Shown here: positions 53,824 to 63,133 of the stretch, piece by piece
How the letters are laid out: every line of letters starts with the position of its first letter
Position numbering within the stretch: the first letter of the stretch is position 1
Source of the DNA: CAXBNB01 sp040151475
GTDB lineage: Bacteria; Bacteroidota; Bacteroidia; Cytophagales; Cyclobacteriaceae
Reading direction: 5' to 3'
Length of the DNA stretch: 63,346 bases
Assembly (NCBI RefSeq): GCF_040151475.1
Contig: NZ_JBDKWG010000126.1
Coordinates: 1-63,346, forward strand
Notes under the pieces: generated by a model
Seen by the model: only the letters and a program-made list of their open reading frames with translations
The model's database searches: none
Told to the model about the DNA's origin: nothing
Made by a program: the position numbers and the translations under genes

Positions 53824-56820
53824 ATGAAAAACAAAGGTGGAGTAATCTTACTTACTGTCATTATATCAGCATTATGTCTGTATTATCTATCATTCACATT
53901 TGTCTCCAGAAGGGTACAAAAAGAAGCCATAGAAGCAGCCACTGATATCAATAACAATACTAATTTTGTAAAAAAACAAGCTTATCTGGATTCTGTATGG
54001 AAAGAGCCTGTTTACAATTTACTTGGAATTGATTTTACTTATCAGGAAATCAAAAAAACAGAATTGAACCTTGGCCTGGATTTGCAAGGGGGTATGCATG
54101 TTACACTTGAGGTTTCACCAATCGAAATTGTAAAAGGGATCAGTGGCAATAGCCAGGACGAAAACTTTCTCCAAGCCCTGGAAACCGCTAAAGAGGCAAT
54201 CAAAGGAACTCAGCTTGATTTTGTGGATGAGTTTTACAGTGCCTACCAAAAATTAGCTCCAGGAGAAAAACTCAGTTACATCTTTGCCACTGAAGCAAAT
54301 CAGGGCAAAATCAGCTTGAAATCTACCGATGAAGAAGTTCTGCAAGTAATAAATGACGAAGTAAACGGAGCAATAGACCGTTCGTTCAATATCCTTAGAA
54401 CAAGAATTGATAGGTTTGGTACTTCTCAACCAAACATCCAGCGTCTTCCGGGCACAGGACGTATTCAAATCGAACTTCCGGGGGTCGATAACCCGGCAAG
54501 GGTAAGAAAATTACTTCAGGGTGTAGCCAAGCTGGAATTCTGGGAAGTAAATGAAGTGAATGAAATAGGTGCAACGCTTTCTGCCATCAACGATTTATTG
54601 GTAAAAGAAATGCAGGCCAAGCTTGCTTTGGAAAAAACAATAACTGCACAGGATGAAAAAACCAATGATTCTGATGCTATAAATGATTTATTTGAAAATA
54701 CAACCGACTCAACTGAAAACGACTTGGCTTCACAATTGGAAAGTGACAGTACGTCTTTGGACTCTGCTGCTTTCAACAGCCAGGTATCTCCACTTTTCAG
54801 TCTTATTGATCAAAGGTTTGGAGGCTTATTCTACAACCTCAAGGATACTGCTCAAATCAACAAAATTTTGAAAAGGAAAGATGTTAAATCAATTATTCCT
54901 GCCACGATGAAGTTCTTATGGGCTATTAAGCCTGTAAAAAATCAAGATCCTGCTGATAGTGATGAAATTCTCGAATTGTACAGCATCAAAACAAGTCGTG
55001 GAGGCAAAGCTCCACTAACAGGTGAAGTTATCACCGACGCAAGACAAGATATCGACCAGAGATCATCTCCATCCATCAGCATGAATATGAATGCTACGGG
55101 AGCAAAAAAATGGAAAAAACTTACTGCATCAAATATCAACAGGAGAATTGCCATCGTACTTGACAACTATGTGTATTCAGCTCCAAATGTGCAGGGAGAA
55201 ATCCCTAACGGAAGTTCTCAGATCACAGGAAACTTCACATTAGAAGAAGCTCAGGACATGGCTAACATTCTGAAAGCCGGTGCTTTACCAGCACCTACTA
55301 CTATTGTAGAAGATGTAGTGATCGGACCTACTCTGGGTAAAGTTGCGCAAGCACAGGGAATTATATCCATTTTAGCAGGTTTGATTATAGTTGTATTGTT
55401 TATGGTTGCATACTATGCCAAAGGAGGGCTTGTAGCCAACATTGCATTGCTCTTTAACATTTTCTTTATTTTGGGAATTCTTGCTCAGTTCAGCGCAGCA
55501 TTGACACTCCCTGGTATCGCAGGTATTGTACTTACCATTGGTATGTCCATTGATGCCAACGTATTGATTTTCGAGAGAATCCGAGAAGAATTGAAAAATG
55601 GTGCGGGAGTAAAACAAGCTATTTCTTCCGGTTACAAAAAAGCGTATTCTTCTATTGTAGATGCCAACGTAACTACCTTACTTACTTGTATCATTCTATA
55701 CTCACTGGGACAAGGGCCAGTAAAAGGTTTTGCCATAACATTGATGATCGGTATCATTTGTTCATTCTTTTCTGCTGTATTCATCACCAGAGTATTTGTA
55801 GAGTGGATGAGCAAAAAAGGAGAGCAAAGTAAAATTTCATTTGACACACCTTTATCCAGAAACTTATTGTCAAATATTAATTTCGATTTTATAGGAAAAA
55901 GAAAAGTGGCCTATATCTTCTCTTCTGTTTTTATCGGAATTGGAATCATAGCCATGATAGCCAAAGGATTGACATTAGGTGTTGACTTTCAGGGAGGCAG
56001 ATCTTATGTTGTAGCTTTCACCGATCCGGTGGAGCCCTCTGCTCTTAAGATTTCATTGTCAAAAACATTTGATAACCAAGGCACTGAAGTGAAAACATTT
56101 GGAGCAAACAACAGATTAAAAATCACTACCAGTTATATGATCAGTGATGAATCTGATGCGGCAGATGCGACAGTAAAAGCTGCATTGGTCAAAGGAGTTG
56201 CTGCGCATACTTCGCTACAGTATATCCAGGATGATACCAAATTAGATGCAGGCAAATTTACCATCGCAAGCTCATCAAAGGTAGGAGCAACCATTGCCGA
56301 TGACATCAAAAATGCTTCTACAGAATCTGTCATTCTAGCCTTAATTGCCATATTCCTCTATATTGTTATCAGGTTTAGAAAATGGCAGTTTGGACTTGGA
56401 GCGATCATTGCTCTTTTCCATGATACTCTTTTTGTACTTTCTGCTTTTGCTATTGCAAATCTGATTGGAATCTCGTTTGAAGTAGATCAGGTTTTTATTG
56501 CGGCGATGCTGACAATCATTGGTTACTCAATAAATGATACGGTGGTTGTATTTGACAGGATAAGGGAAAACCTTGCTATCAAAGCAGGCTCAGACATGAA
56601 AAAAGTATTTAACCAATCTTTGAATGATACCATCAGTAGAACAATGATTACTTCTATCACTACATTAATCGTGGTAATTGTATTGTTCCTTTTTGGTGGG
56701 GAAATCCTAAAAGGCTTCTCATTTGCTTTGTTGATAGGTGTTATGGTCGGAACATACTCCTCTCTTTTCATTGCTACTCCTGTAGTAATAGACTTCAACA
56801 AGGAGAAAGAGAAGAAATAA
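53824..56820 (+). CDS. secDF: Protein translocase SecDF fusion
   Basis: Membrane-embedded, proton-driven helper of the Sec channel. The SecD part (about 1-640) has an N-terminal helix, NLGLDLQGGMHV, a periplasmic loop, then GMSIDANVLIFERIREEL. The SecF part (about 690-998) starts with GVDFQGGRSYVVAF and has IIGYSINDTVVVFDRIREN. Twelve membrane segments are expected. A low-complexity insert rich in Asp/Ser/Asn at about 277-320 is present in the loop. 998 aa, the usual fused form in Bacteroidota. Confidence 0.97.
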   Translation: MKNKGGVILLTVIISALCLYYLSFTFVSRRVQKEAIEAATDINNNTNFVKKQAYLDSVWKEPVYNLLGIDFTYQEIKKTELNLGLDLQGGMHVTLEVSPIEIVKGISGNSQDENFLQALETAKEAIKGTQLDFVDEFYSAYQKLAPGEKLSYIFATEANQGKISLKSTDEEVLQVINDEVNGAIDRSFNILRTRIDRFGTSQPNIQRLPGTGRIQIELPGVDNPARVRKLLQGVAKLEFWEVNEVNEIGATLSAINDLLVKEMQAKLALEKTITAQDEKTNDSDAINDLFENTTDSTENDLASQLESDSTSLDSAAFNSQVSPLFSLIDQRFGGLFYNLKDTAQINKILKRKDVKSIIPATMKFLWAIKPVKNQDPADSDEILELYSIKTSRGGKAPLTGEVITDARQDIDQRSSPSISMNMNATGAKKWKKLTASNINRRIAIVLDNYVYSAPNVQGEIPNGSSQITGNFTLEEAQDMANILKAGALPAPTTIVEDVVIGPTLGKVAQAQGIISILAGLIIVVLFMVAYYAKGGLVANIALLFNIFFILGILAQFSAALTLPGIAGIVLTIGMSIDANVLIFERIREELKNGAGVKQAISSGYKKAYSSIVDANVTTLLTCIILYSLGQGPVKGFAITLMIGIICSFFSAVFITRVFVEWMSKKGEQSKISFDTPLSRNLLSNINFDFIGKRKVAYIFSSVFIGIGIIAMIAKGLTLGVDFQGGRSYVVAFTDPVEPSALKISLSKTFDNQGTEVKTFGANNRLKITTSYMISDESDAADATVKAALVKGVAAHTSLQYIQDDTKLDAGKFTIASSSKVGATIADDIKNASTESVILALIAIFLYIVIRFRKWQFGLGAIIALFHDTLFVLSAFAIANLIGISFEVDQVFIAAMLTIIGYSINDTVVVFDRIRENLAIKAGSDMKKVFNQSLNDTISRTMITSITTLIVVIVLFLFGGEILKGFSFALLIGVMVGTYSSLFIATPVVIDFNKEKEKK

Positions 56821-56842
56821 ATCAAAGGTCGAATAGAACCTT

Positions 56843-56875
56843 AAAAGCCACTTCAGCTATGGAGTGGCTTTTTTT
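56843..56875 (+). terminator. Intrinsic terminator after secDF
   Basis: AAAAGCCACT (56843-56852) pairs exactly with AGTGGCTTTT (56863-56872), a 10-bp stem, followed by further T. It lies 23 bp after the secDF stop. Confidence 0.9.
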
Positions 56876-56937
56876 ATGTTGACACTACTACGAATCAACC
56901 GATATTCGCTTGTGATATTTTTGTGATCTTTCTGAAT

Positions 56938-56945
56938 TACTTTTG
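56938..56945 (+). promoter_or_regulatory. Candidate -7 element TACTTTTG for the two-component genes
   Basis: Matches TAnnTTTG, 37 bp before the response regulator start. TTG triplets upstream are at 14 or 25 bp spacing instead of 19, so support is partial. Confidence 0.4.
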
Positions 56946-56982
56946 GACAATCCGTATTGAGTTATTCTTAGTAACAAATTGA

Positions 56983-57684
56983 ATGAAGACAGTATTAATA
57001 GTAGAAGACGACAAAAATATCCTTGAGCTATTAGAGATTCACCTTAAGGATTTATACTGCGAAGTGACTATGGAAATCAATGGCAAACAAGGATATGAAA
57101 AAGCCATTTCAGAGCCTTTCGACCTCATCATATTGGACATTAACCTACCGGAAAAAGATGGTCTTGACATTTGCCGGGATTTACGGGCCAACAAAGTAAA
57201 AACGCCTATCATGATGCTCACCGCCCGTACGGAAGAAATTGATAAAATACTTGGACTGGAAACAGGAGCGGATGACTACCTCACCAAACCATTTAGTGTA
57301 CGAGAATTCATTGCTCGGGTAAAAGCCATTTTCAGAAGAATGGATATGACCGTAGGTTCTTCTTTTGAAGGAGATACTGCACTGAATTTCAGCGGATTGA
57401 ATATTGACAAATCTAAAAGAAAAGTACTCAAATCCGGTGAACGCATTGACCTTACCCCAAAGGAATTTGACCTGTTGTATTTATTGGCATCCAATCCGGG
57501 GAAAAGTTACACCAGAGAACGGCTTTTGTCCCTGATCTGGGGTTATGAATTCAATGGATATGAGCACACTGTCAACTCTCATGTCAACCGTCTCAGAGTG
57601 AAAATAGAAGACGATCTCAATGAACCAAAATATATATTGACCACCTGGGGAATTGGCTACCGATTCAACGATGAACTGACCTGA
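56983..57684 (+). CDS. OmpR/PhoB-family response regulator
   Basis: 233 aa. The receiver domain has the phosphoacceptor Asp52 in IILDINLPEKDG, with acidic Asp9/Asp10 and Lys in DDYLTKPFSVREF. The winged-helix DNA-binding domain starts near 130 (LTPKEFDLLYLLASNPGKSY, HVNRLRVKIED). The kinase gene starts 2 bp later, so both are made together. Confidence 0.96.
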   Translation: MKTVLIVEDDKNILELLEIHLKDLYCEVTMEINGKQGYEKAISEPFDLIILDINLPEKDGLDICRDLRANKVKTPIMMLTARTEEIDKILGLETGADDYLTKPFSVREFIARVKAIFRRMDMTVGSSFEGDTALNFSGLNIDKSKRKVLKSGERIDLTPKEFDLLYLLASNPGKSYTRERLLSLIWGYEFNGYEHTVNSHVNRLRVKIEDDLNEPKYILTTWGIGYRFNDELT

Positions 57685-57686
57685 TT

Positions 57687-59165
57687 ATGGAAATTAAAAA
57701 GACCACCACCGGAAATTTATTCTTAAAACTCTCCTTGGTATTTTTCTTCATTTTGCTGTCCATAGGGGTTTTGTATTTCTACCTGTCCTGGAATATGGCA
57801 GAAATGCATTTTATGGAGAAAAACCAAAAACTAAATGCCGGAATAGCTCAGGGACTAATTGATGAAATAAAGCCATTTTCTGATGGAAAATTGAGCGAAG
57901 AAGCTACCCATAAAATAATGCACTCCATGATGGGTGTGAATCCATATATAGAAGTATATCTCCTTGGATCAGATGGCAAAATACTTGACCATGTAGCACC
58001 ATATAAAAAGGTGAAACTGGAAAAAGTAAACCTTACACCAATCCATAATTTTATAGCAACAAAAGGAGCTGAAATGATTTTGGGTGATGACCCAAGAAAC
58101 CCCGGTAAAACCAAAGTATTTTCGGCAGCACAGGTAGAAGAAAATGGACAAACATTGGGCTATGTCTATGTTATTCTTGCCAGTGAAGAATATGACACTA
58201 TATCAGAAAAATTGGCGGGAAGTTATTTTATACAACTGGCTTATCGATATGGAATAATCACCTTAGTTGCTGCCTTGCTTATTGGCATTTTAGCCATTTG
58301 GTTTATCACCAAAAATTTACAAAAAGTGATTGACACAGTGAACCGATTTAGAAGTGGCGAAATGAGTGCCAGAATCAAAGTAACTAAGGGAGGAGAAATC
58401 AATCAATTGGCCGAGTCTTTTAATGAAATGGCAGACACAATAGTAGGCAACATTGAAGACCTCAAATCAATGGAAAACCTGAGACGAGAATTAGTGGGAA
58501 ATGTTTCACATGACCTGCGCACACCCCTGGCTGTTATCCATGGTTATATTGAAACGTTAATGATAAAAAAAGACAACTTATCGGAAGACGAACAATCCAA
58601 ATACCTCAACCGTGCTCTGGAAAGTACAGAAAAGCTAAAAGGACTTGTAGAAGAACTTTTTGAACTCTCCAAACTAGAGGCAAAACATGTGGAACCGATA
58701 AAAGAACCCTTTTTTATCAATGAATTAATGGATGACATCTCTCAGAAGTACTCTATCCTTGCCAATGCCAAAGGAATAAAAATCAAATCTAAACTTGATA
58801 GTAAACCCTGTCTGGTGTATGCAGATGTGAGGTTAATAGAAAGAGTACTACAAAACCTAATAGACAATGCAATAAAATACACGCCAAAAAATGGTGAGAT
58901 TACCCTCTTGCTCAACAACAAAGACAATCAGGTGGAAATAGAAGTAATCGATACCGGAAGTGGGATTCCAAAAGATCAAATACCTTTCGTATTCGATCGA
59001 TATCATATTGGCGACAAGAGAATCTCTCTGGATAAAAACAGTACCGGCCTGGGGCTGGCAATTGTGAAAAGAATATTAGAAATTCATGATGCCAAAATCC
59101 AACTCAAAAGTAAATTAGGAGAAGGTACTTCCTTTTGTTTTGCATTGCCGATATACAGTTCTTAG
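57687..59165 (+). CDS. Membrane sensor histidine kinase
   Basis: 492 aa. Membrane segments at about 12-32 and 190-212 flank an extracellular sensing domain of ~155 residues. HAMP at about 213-265; H-box VSHDLRTPLAVIHGY with the phosphorylated His near 274; the ATP-binding domain shows N-box NLIDNAIKYTP, DTGSGIP and TGLGLAIVKRI. Signal unknown. Cognate to the upstream regulator. Confidence 0.95.
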   Translation: MEIKKTTTGNLFLKLSLVFFFILLSIGVLYFYLSWNMAEMHFMEKNQKLNAGIAQGLIDEIKPFSDGKLSEEATHKIMHSMMGVNPYIEVYLLGSDGKILDHVAPYKKVKLEKVNLTPIHNFIATKGAEMILGDDPRNPGKTKVFSAAQVEENGQTLGYVYVILASEEYDTISEKLAGSYFIQLAYRYGIITLVAALLIGILAIWFITKNLQKVIDTVNRFRSGEMSARIKVTKGGEINQLAESFNEMADTIVGNIEDLKSMENLRRELVGNVSHDLRTPLAVIHGYIETLMIKKDNLSEDEQSKYLNRALESTEKLKGLVEELFELSKLEAKHVEPIKEPFFINELMDDISQKYSILANAKGIKIKSKLDSKPCLVYADVRLIERVLQNLIDNAIKYTPKNGEITLLLNNKDNQVEIEVIDTGSGIPKDQIPFVFDRYHIGDKRISLDKNSTGLGLAIVKRILEIHDAKIQLKSKLGEGTSFCFALPIYSS

Positions 59166-59191
59166 AATAGAAATCAATAGATAACTCCCTG

Positions 59192-60295
59192 TTATTTCAC
59201 CAACTCTACACTGTATATATTTATAGGAATGGCTTTGCCTTTCAAGGTAATATACCCTATCAATACTTTATTGAACTCGTCAACTTCGTCTAGTAATTCC
59301 ACAAAAGATTCAGAAGCCAGTAAATTCTTTTTGTACTGATTGCAAACTTTCTGAATTCGGGAGGCAGTATTCAACACATCTCCATGAAAAGCTATTTCAC
59401 GTTTGATACTTCCAACCTCTGCGGCAGTAACAGATCCTTCATTTATTCCTGCTTTAAATTCAGGCACAAAGCCATAGCGACTTTTATACTTATCAGATTT
59501 TTTCAAGAGTACATTGTGAAATGCATAATAGAGCCGAATACAATCTCTGGCTGCATCCTTTTCTTTTTTGTCCCACATCAGCACCGCTTCATCCCCTACA
59601 TACTGATAGATCTGGGCATTGTGTCTTTTCACTATAGTATTCAAATCCAAAAAACAACTTTGAATCAGACGGCTATATTCTATGTGTCCCAATTTCTCCG
59701 CATATCCGGTAGAATCTTTAAGATCCAGAAACATAAATATTTTATTTTCTACTATTGGAGTGTGGTATTTACCAATGAAAAGATTCCACAAATTTCCCGG
59801 TCCAAATTTTTTACTTACTTCAATGAAAAAATTGATAATGATTATAATTATTAGAAAATAAGAGAAAAATGCATAAAAAACAGGAGGTGTTTCTTCAAGG
59901 ATCAAAAGTATCTTTTGATAATCATCAAAGGGAAATATATCAACATGGCTCATCACAAATGACACCATGAAAAACACCAACACAAAAGCCAGAATATACA
60001 AGACACTCTGGATGCATACTACCTGCCCAAATGATCTCTTTTTTAACGCCGTGTTTTCAGTGGCCCAATGGATGATATAAAAAAGATTACCAAAAAAGAA
60101 TCCAAATAAAGAACTTTCAACCAAGGGAAGATGAGAAATGGAATACTGAAAAAATTTGTTTTGTGGATCAACAGGTAGTATATCAATCACTTCAATGAGC
60201 GATTGAAAAAAAGACGTTCCTATGAAGGTAAACATAATACTGGCCAATTGCCACGCTAATATTATGATCAACCAATTTGTAATATTTCTTCTCAC
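59192..60295 (-). CDS. Membrane-bound class III adenylate/guanylate cyclase
   Basis: 367 aa. Four membrane segments occupy about 5-155 (for example WLIIILAWQLASIMFTFIG and FFSYFLIIIIIINFF). The cyclase domain (about 185-330) has the metal aspartates in FMFLDLKDSTGYAEK and YQYVGDEAVLMW, and FHGDVLNTASRI near the C-terminus. It should make a cyclic nucleotide in the cytoplasm. Cyclic AMP versus GMP cannot be decided by eye. Confidence 0.9.
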   Translation of the reverse strand: MRRNITNWLIIILAWQLASIMFTFIGTSFFQSLIEVIDILPVDPQNKFFQYSISHLPLVESSLFGFFFGNLFYIIHWATENTALKKRSFGQVVCIQSVLYILAFVLVFFMVSFVMSHVDIFPFDDYQKILLILEETPPVFYAFFSYFLIIIIIINFFIEVSKKFGPGNLWNLFIGKYHTPIVENKIFMFLDLKDSTGYAEKLGHIEYSRLIQSCFLDLNTIVKRHNAQIYQYVGDEAVLMWDKKEKDAARDCIRLYYAFHNVLLKKSDKYKSRYGFVPEFKAGINEGSVTAAEVGSIKREIAFHGDVLNTASRIQKVCNQYKKNLLASESFVELLDEVDEFNKVLIGYITLKGKAIPINIYSVELVK

Positions 60296-60297
60296 TT

Positions 60298-61221
60298 CTA
60301 ATATTTTATTAAATCTCCATGCAGGGCATTGAATCCTGTAATTCCCTGCAAACCACCAGTATGCAACGCAACAACATTAATATTGGATTCAAAATATTTT
60401 TGTTCAATCAATTCATAAATAGCCATCATCATTTTTCCTGTATAAACCGGATCAAGTTGAATATTGTTATCAACTCTAAAATCATTGATAAACTGTATCA
60501 ATTGGTCATTGAATTTGGCATACCCCCCTAAATGATAGTCATGGTTTATTTCCCAATTCTTTGTTTTTACTTCCTGATGTGATGAAATTAATTTTGCAAC
60601 CTCTTCATCCAGATAGTTGGCACTTTTCAGTACAGAAATTCCAAGTGTCTTTCTGTTTACTCCGATACCACTTGAAAGCCCAGCCAAAGTACCACCAGTA
60701 CCCACCGCTGTGACGATACAATCAAAATCAATCTCTATTTCAGATACGATTTCGGCACAACCTTTCACTGCCAAAGCATTTGAACCTCCCTCAGGAATGG
60801 CGTAAAAATCTCCGAATTTCCTTTTTAACTCATCCAGGTAGCCTGGTTCGTTTCTGTTTTTATAGTCTTGTCTGGAAACAAAATAGAGTTTCATTCCCAG
60901 ATCATGCGCATGCTGCAAAGTAGGATTAGATTCCGGACTCAATTCATCTCCCCGAATGACACCAATTGATGAAAAGCCATATTCATTAGCCGCAGAGGCA
61001 GTAGCCGCTATATGATTGGAAAATGCCCCACCAAAAGTCAGAATAGCTTTATGTCCATGTTTTTGAGCTTCAATGAAGTTGTATTTTAGTTTTCTCCATT
61101 TATTTCCTGAAATGGTAGGATGGATCAAATCTTCTCGTTTTATAAAAAGATTGACTCTATTGGATTTCAAAAATGTATTTTCAATTTTTTGAAGAGGTGT
61201 TGAGCTTCCTTTCTCGAACAT
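60298..61221 (-). CDS. PLP-dependent enzyme of the ACC deaminase / D-cysteine desulfhydrase family
   Basis: 307 aa. The PLP lysine lies in TISGNKWRKLKYN near residue 41. Other blocks: TFGGAFSNHIAATA, AIPEGGSNALAVKG and AVGTGGTLAGLSSG (phosphate cradle). D-cysteine desulfhydrase is the more likely activity outside plant-associated bacteria, but family members are hard to tell apart. Start codon is 2 bp downstream of no gene; the cyclase gene starts 2 bp after its stop, so the two are co-transcribed. Confidence 0.87.
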   Translation of the reverse strand: MFEKGSSTPLQKIENTFLKSNRVNLFIKREDLIHPTISGNKWRKLKYNFIEAQKHGHKAILTFGGAFSNHIAATASAANEYGFSSIGVIRGDELSPESNPTLQHAHDLGMKLYFVSRQDYKNRNEPGYLDELKRKFGDFYAIPEGGSNALAVKGCAEIVSEIEIDFDCIVTAVGTGGTLAGLSSGIGVNRKTLGISVLKSANYLDEEVAKLISSHQEVKTKNWEINHDYHLGGYAKFNDQLIQFINDFRVDNNIQLDPVYTGKMMMAIYELIEQKYFESNINVVALHTGGLQGITGFNALHGDLIKY

Positions 61222-61443
61222 ATTGCAATTTAAACCCGCTTTAGAATATTGATATGATTTAACAGCAAATTTTCAGGGCAATTGTATTTATACTGAAACC
61301 TTAGAATTTTGTATAGCACCTTAATTTATCATTTCTGTATAAGTCAGGTATCTCATGACATAAGCATCTTCATTTCCAGAAAAGCAGGTATATTTTTTAC
61401 ACATCTGGCACAAGGCTTTGAACTAATAGCTAATTTTGCCGAT

Positions 61444-62466
61444 ATGAATCAGTACGAGGAAATAGAAGACGAATTATACGAGCATCACAGGATAGTAGCC
61501 GACCCAAATCAAACCCTACTCAGGATTGATAAGTTTTTGATGGACAGGCTTCCCAATGTCACCAGAAATAAAATACAGAGCGGCATCAAAGACGGTTTTG
61601 TGTTGGTCAACGACAAGGAGATCAAACCCAACTACAAAGTACATCCCAATGATGTGATTACCGTCTCGCTTCCTGAGCCTCCACGTGATACTGAAGTCAT
61701 TCCTGAAGAAATCCCTCTAAATATCATCTATGAAGATGATGACCTGTTGGTCGTGAATAAAGAACCGGGAATGGTCGTGCATCCCGCCTATCAAAACTGG
61801 TCAGGAACATTGGTGAATGCCCTGACATGGCATTTTCAAAACCTGCCAACCATGCCCAACAATGACGGCAGACCCGGCCTGGTTCATAGAATCGACAAAG
61901 ATACTTCCGGTCTGCTGGTGATAGCCAAAACAGAAAAAACCATGACTCATTTGGCAAAGCAATTTTTTGATCACTCCATAGAAAGAACCTATTATGCGCT
62001 GGTTTGGGGAGAGCCCGAAGAAGCAAAAGGCACCATCAATGTGAACCTTGGCAGAAGCCTGAAAGACCGTCGGATCACTGCCCCATTTCCGGATGGAGAC
62101 TATGGCCAAACTGCTGTGACCCACTACGAAGTGTTGAATAACCTCCGGTATGTGAGCCTGATCAAATGCAATCTGGAGACGGGAAGGACGCACCAAATCC
62201 GTGCACACATGAAATACCTTGGGCATCCCCTTTTCAACGATGCAACTTACGGTGGCGACAAGATTGTAAAAGGAACAACATTCACTAAATATAAGCAGTT
62301 TGTGGATAACTGCTTTAAGATCATTCCCCGGCAGGCCTTACACGCCAAGTCTTTGGGGTTTATCCATCCTTCTACCAACGAATTTGTGCAATTCGATTCC
62401 GAACTCCCTGAAGATTTCAAAGCTGTAATAGCAAAATGGGAGCATTACGTGAACTTTGTGGATTGA
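61444..62466 (+). CDS. rluD: RluD-family 23S rRNA pseudouridine synthase
   Basis: Converts uridines in 23S rRNA to pseudouridine. S4 RNA-binding domain at about 25-85, catalytic aspartate in GLVHRIDKDTSGLLVIAK, and RTHQIRAHMKYLGHPLFND. 340 aa from ATG 61444; the longer frame from 61309 adds 45 residues unlike the family. A TAATTTTG -7-like box (61431-61438) ends only 5 bases before this ATG. Confidence 0.95.
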   Translation: MNQYEEIEDELYEHHRIVADPNQTLLRIDKFLMDRLPNVTRNKIQSGIKDGFVLVNDKEIKPNYKVHPNDVITVSLPEPPRDTEVIPEEIPLNIIYEDDDLLVVNKEPGMVVHPAYQNWSGTLVNALTWHFQNLPTMPNNDGRPGLVHRIDKDTSGLLVIAKTEKTMTHLAKQFFDHSIERTYYALVWGEPEEAKGTINVNLGRSLKDRRITAPFPDGDYGQTAVTHYEVLNNLRYVSLIKCNLETGRTHQIRAHMKYLGHPLFNDATYGGDKIVKGTTFTKYKQFVDNCFKIIPRQALHAKSLGFIHPSTNEFVQFDSELPEDFKAVIAKWEHYVNFVD

Positions 62467-62485
62467 GAATGCCTTTCCAGATCGT

Positions 62486-62525
62486 AATCCTGCAAGGTTT
62501 TAAAAACCTTACAGGATTTTTTTTT
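62486..62525. terminator. Bidirectional terminator between rluD and brnA
   Basis: AATCCTGCAAGGTTT pairs with AAACCTTACAGGATT (15 bp, one C/A mismatch), followed by nine T (62517-62525) on the plus strand. It ends rluD and lies 15 bp after the brnA stop on the minus strand. Confidence 0.85.
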
Positions 62526-62539
62526 AAATAAAGTAATTT

Positions 62540-62782
62540 TCAAAGACTGTCCTCTTTTAGCTTTTCGGAGATAAATACCTTGATCACACTTTGTCGGGTG
62601 ACACCAAGTCGTTTTGCAACTGAATCCAATCCGTTGACCATCCATTCCGGAAAATCGACACTAACACGACGAGGCTGATGACCAGGCCTTGTAGCCTGTG
62701 ACAAATCGAAATGCTCGATAACATCCTCTCCCTTTTCGAATTTTTTTTCCAGTTCAGATGCTGTAATAAATTTCTTCTTCAT
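62540..62782 (-). CDS. brnA: BrnA-type antitoxin, ribbon-helix-helix
   Basis: 80 aa. The C-terminal half is a ribbon-helix-helix: RRVSVDFPEWMVNGLDSVAK then LGVTRQSVIKVFISEKL. The N-terminal part (ITASELEKKFEKGEDVIEHF) is as in BrnA. Its start overlaps the toxin gene by 29 bp, so they are translationally coupled. It should neutralise BrnT and repress the promoter at the palindrome upstream. Confidence 0.82.
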   Translation of the reverse strand: MKKKFITASELEKKFEKGEDVIEHFDLSQATRPGHQPRRVSVDFPEWMVNGLDSVAKRLGVTRQSVIKVFISEKLKEDSL

Positions 62783-63014
62783 TTTTTCGTGCTCTACGTA
62801 CTGAAATAATCCTGATGCTTTCCTCTACATGAGTAAAAATGGCAGACCAAACTTTGTCGTTTAATTTGGCTATTAGCATAGACCTGAGTTCATCAACTGT
62901 GCGTGCCGGAATTTCGATCCTCTGTGGATCAGTCCAAAGCCTACCAGTTGTTTCAAAATCAATTCCATGCTTAGCAAGGTTTGATTTACTCTTGTTCACA
63001 TCAAACTCAAACAT
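62754..63014 (-). CDS. brnT: BrnT-type toxin, RelE-like ribonuclease
   Basis: 86 aa. N-terminal FEFDVNKSKSNLAKHGIDFE and C-terminal RIISVRRARKNEEEIYY are typical of BrnT; the arginine-rich end fits the RNA-cutting site of RelE-like toxins. First gene of the pair, preceded directly by a palindromic operator. Confidence 0.85.
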   Translation of the reverse strand: MFEFDVNKSKSNLAKHGIDFETTGRLWTDPQRIEIPARTVDELRSMLIAKLNDKVWSAIFTHVEESIRIISVRRARKNEEEIYYSI

Positions 63015-63047
63015 AATTACTGTAAAATTAAGTAATTATTACTTAAT
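63014..63047 (-). promoter_or_regulatory. Palindromic operator of the brnTA pair
   Basis: ATTAAGTAA (63027-63035), spacer TTA, TTACTTAAT (63039-63047): a perfect 9-3-9 palindrome starting 13 bp upstream of the brnT start codon. TAATTACT (63014-63021) and AGTAATTA (63031-63038) form a second, overlapping inverted pair with the same half-site. Fits binding by a ribbon-helix-helix repressor. Confidence 0.65.
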
Positions 63048-63070
63048 AATTGAATATTTAAAAATACTTC

Positions 63071-63133
63071 ATGAGATTTCTACCTCCGCAGAAATGACGA
63101 AGCATGTCATACCTGCACAGGCAGGTATCTCAT
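63071..63133. repeat. Nested palindromic repeat, REP/BIME-like
   Basis: Outer arms ATGAGAT (63071-63077) and ATCTCAT (63127-63133) are exact complements. Inside are hairpins ATTTCT/AGAAAT (63076-63081, 63090-63095), ATGAC/GTCAT (63094-63098, 63106-63110) and ATACCTGC/GCAGGTAT (63109-63128, loop ACAG). The parts resemble palindromic units I recall as frequent between Bacteroidota genes. A short frame crossing it is not a gene. Confidence 0.6.

Noticed and set aside
53824..56820. SecD-SecF fusion as unusual
   Set aside because: Fused SecDF is common in Bacteroidota and some Firmicutes.
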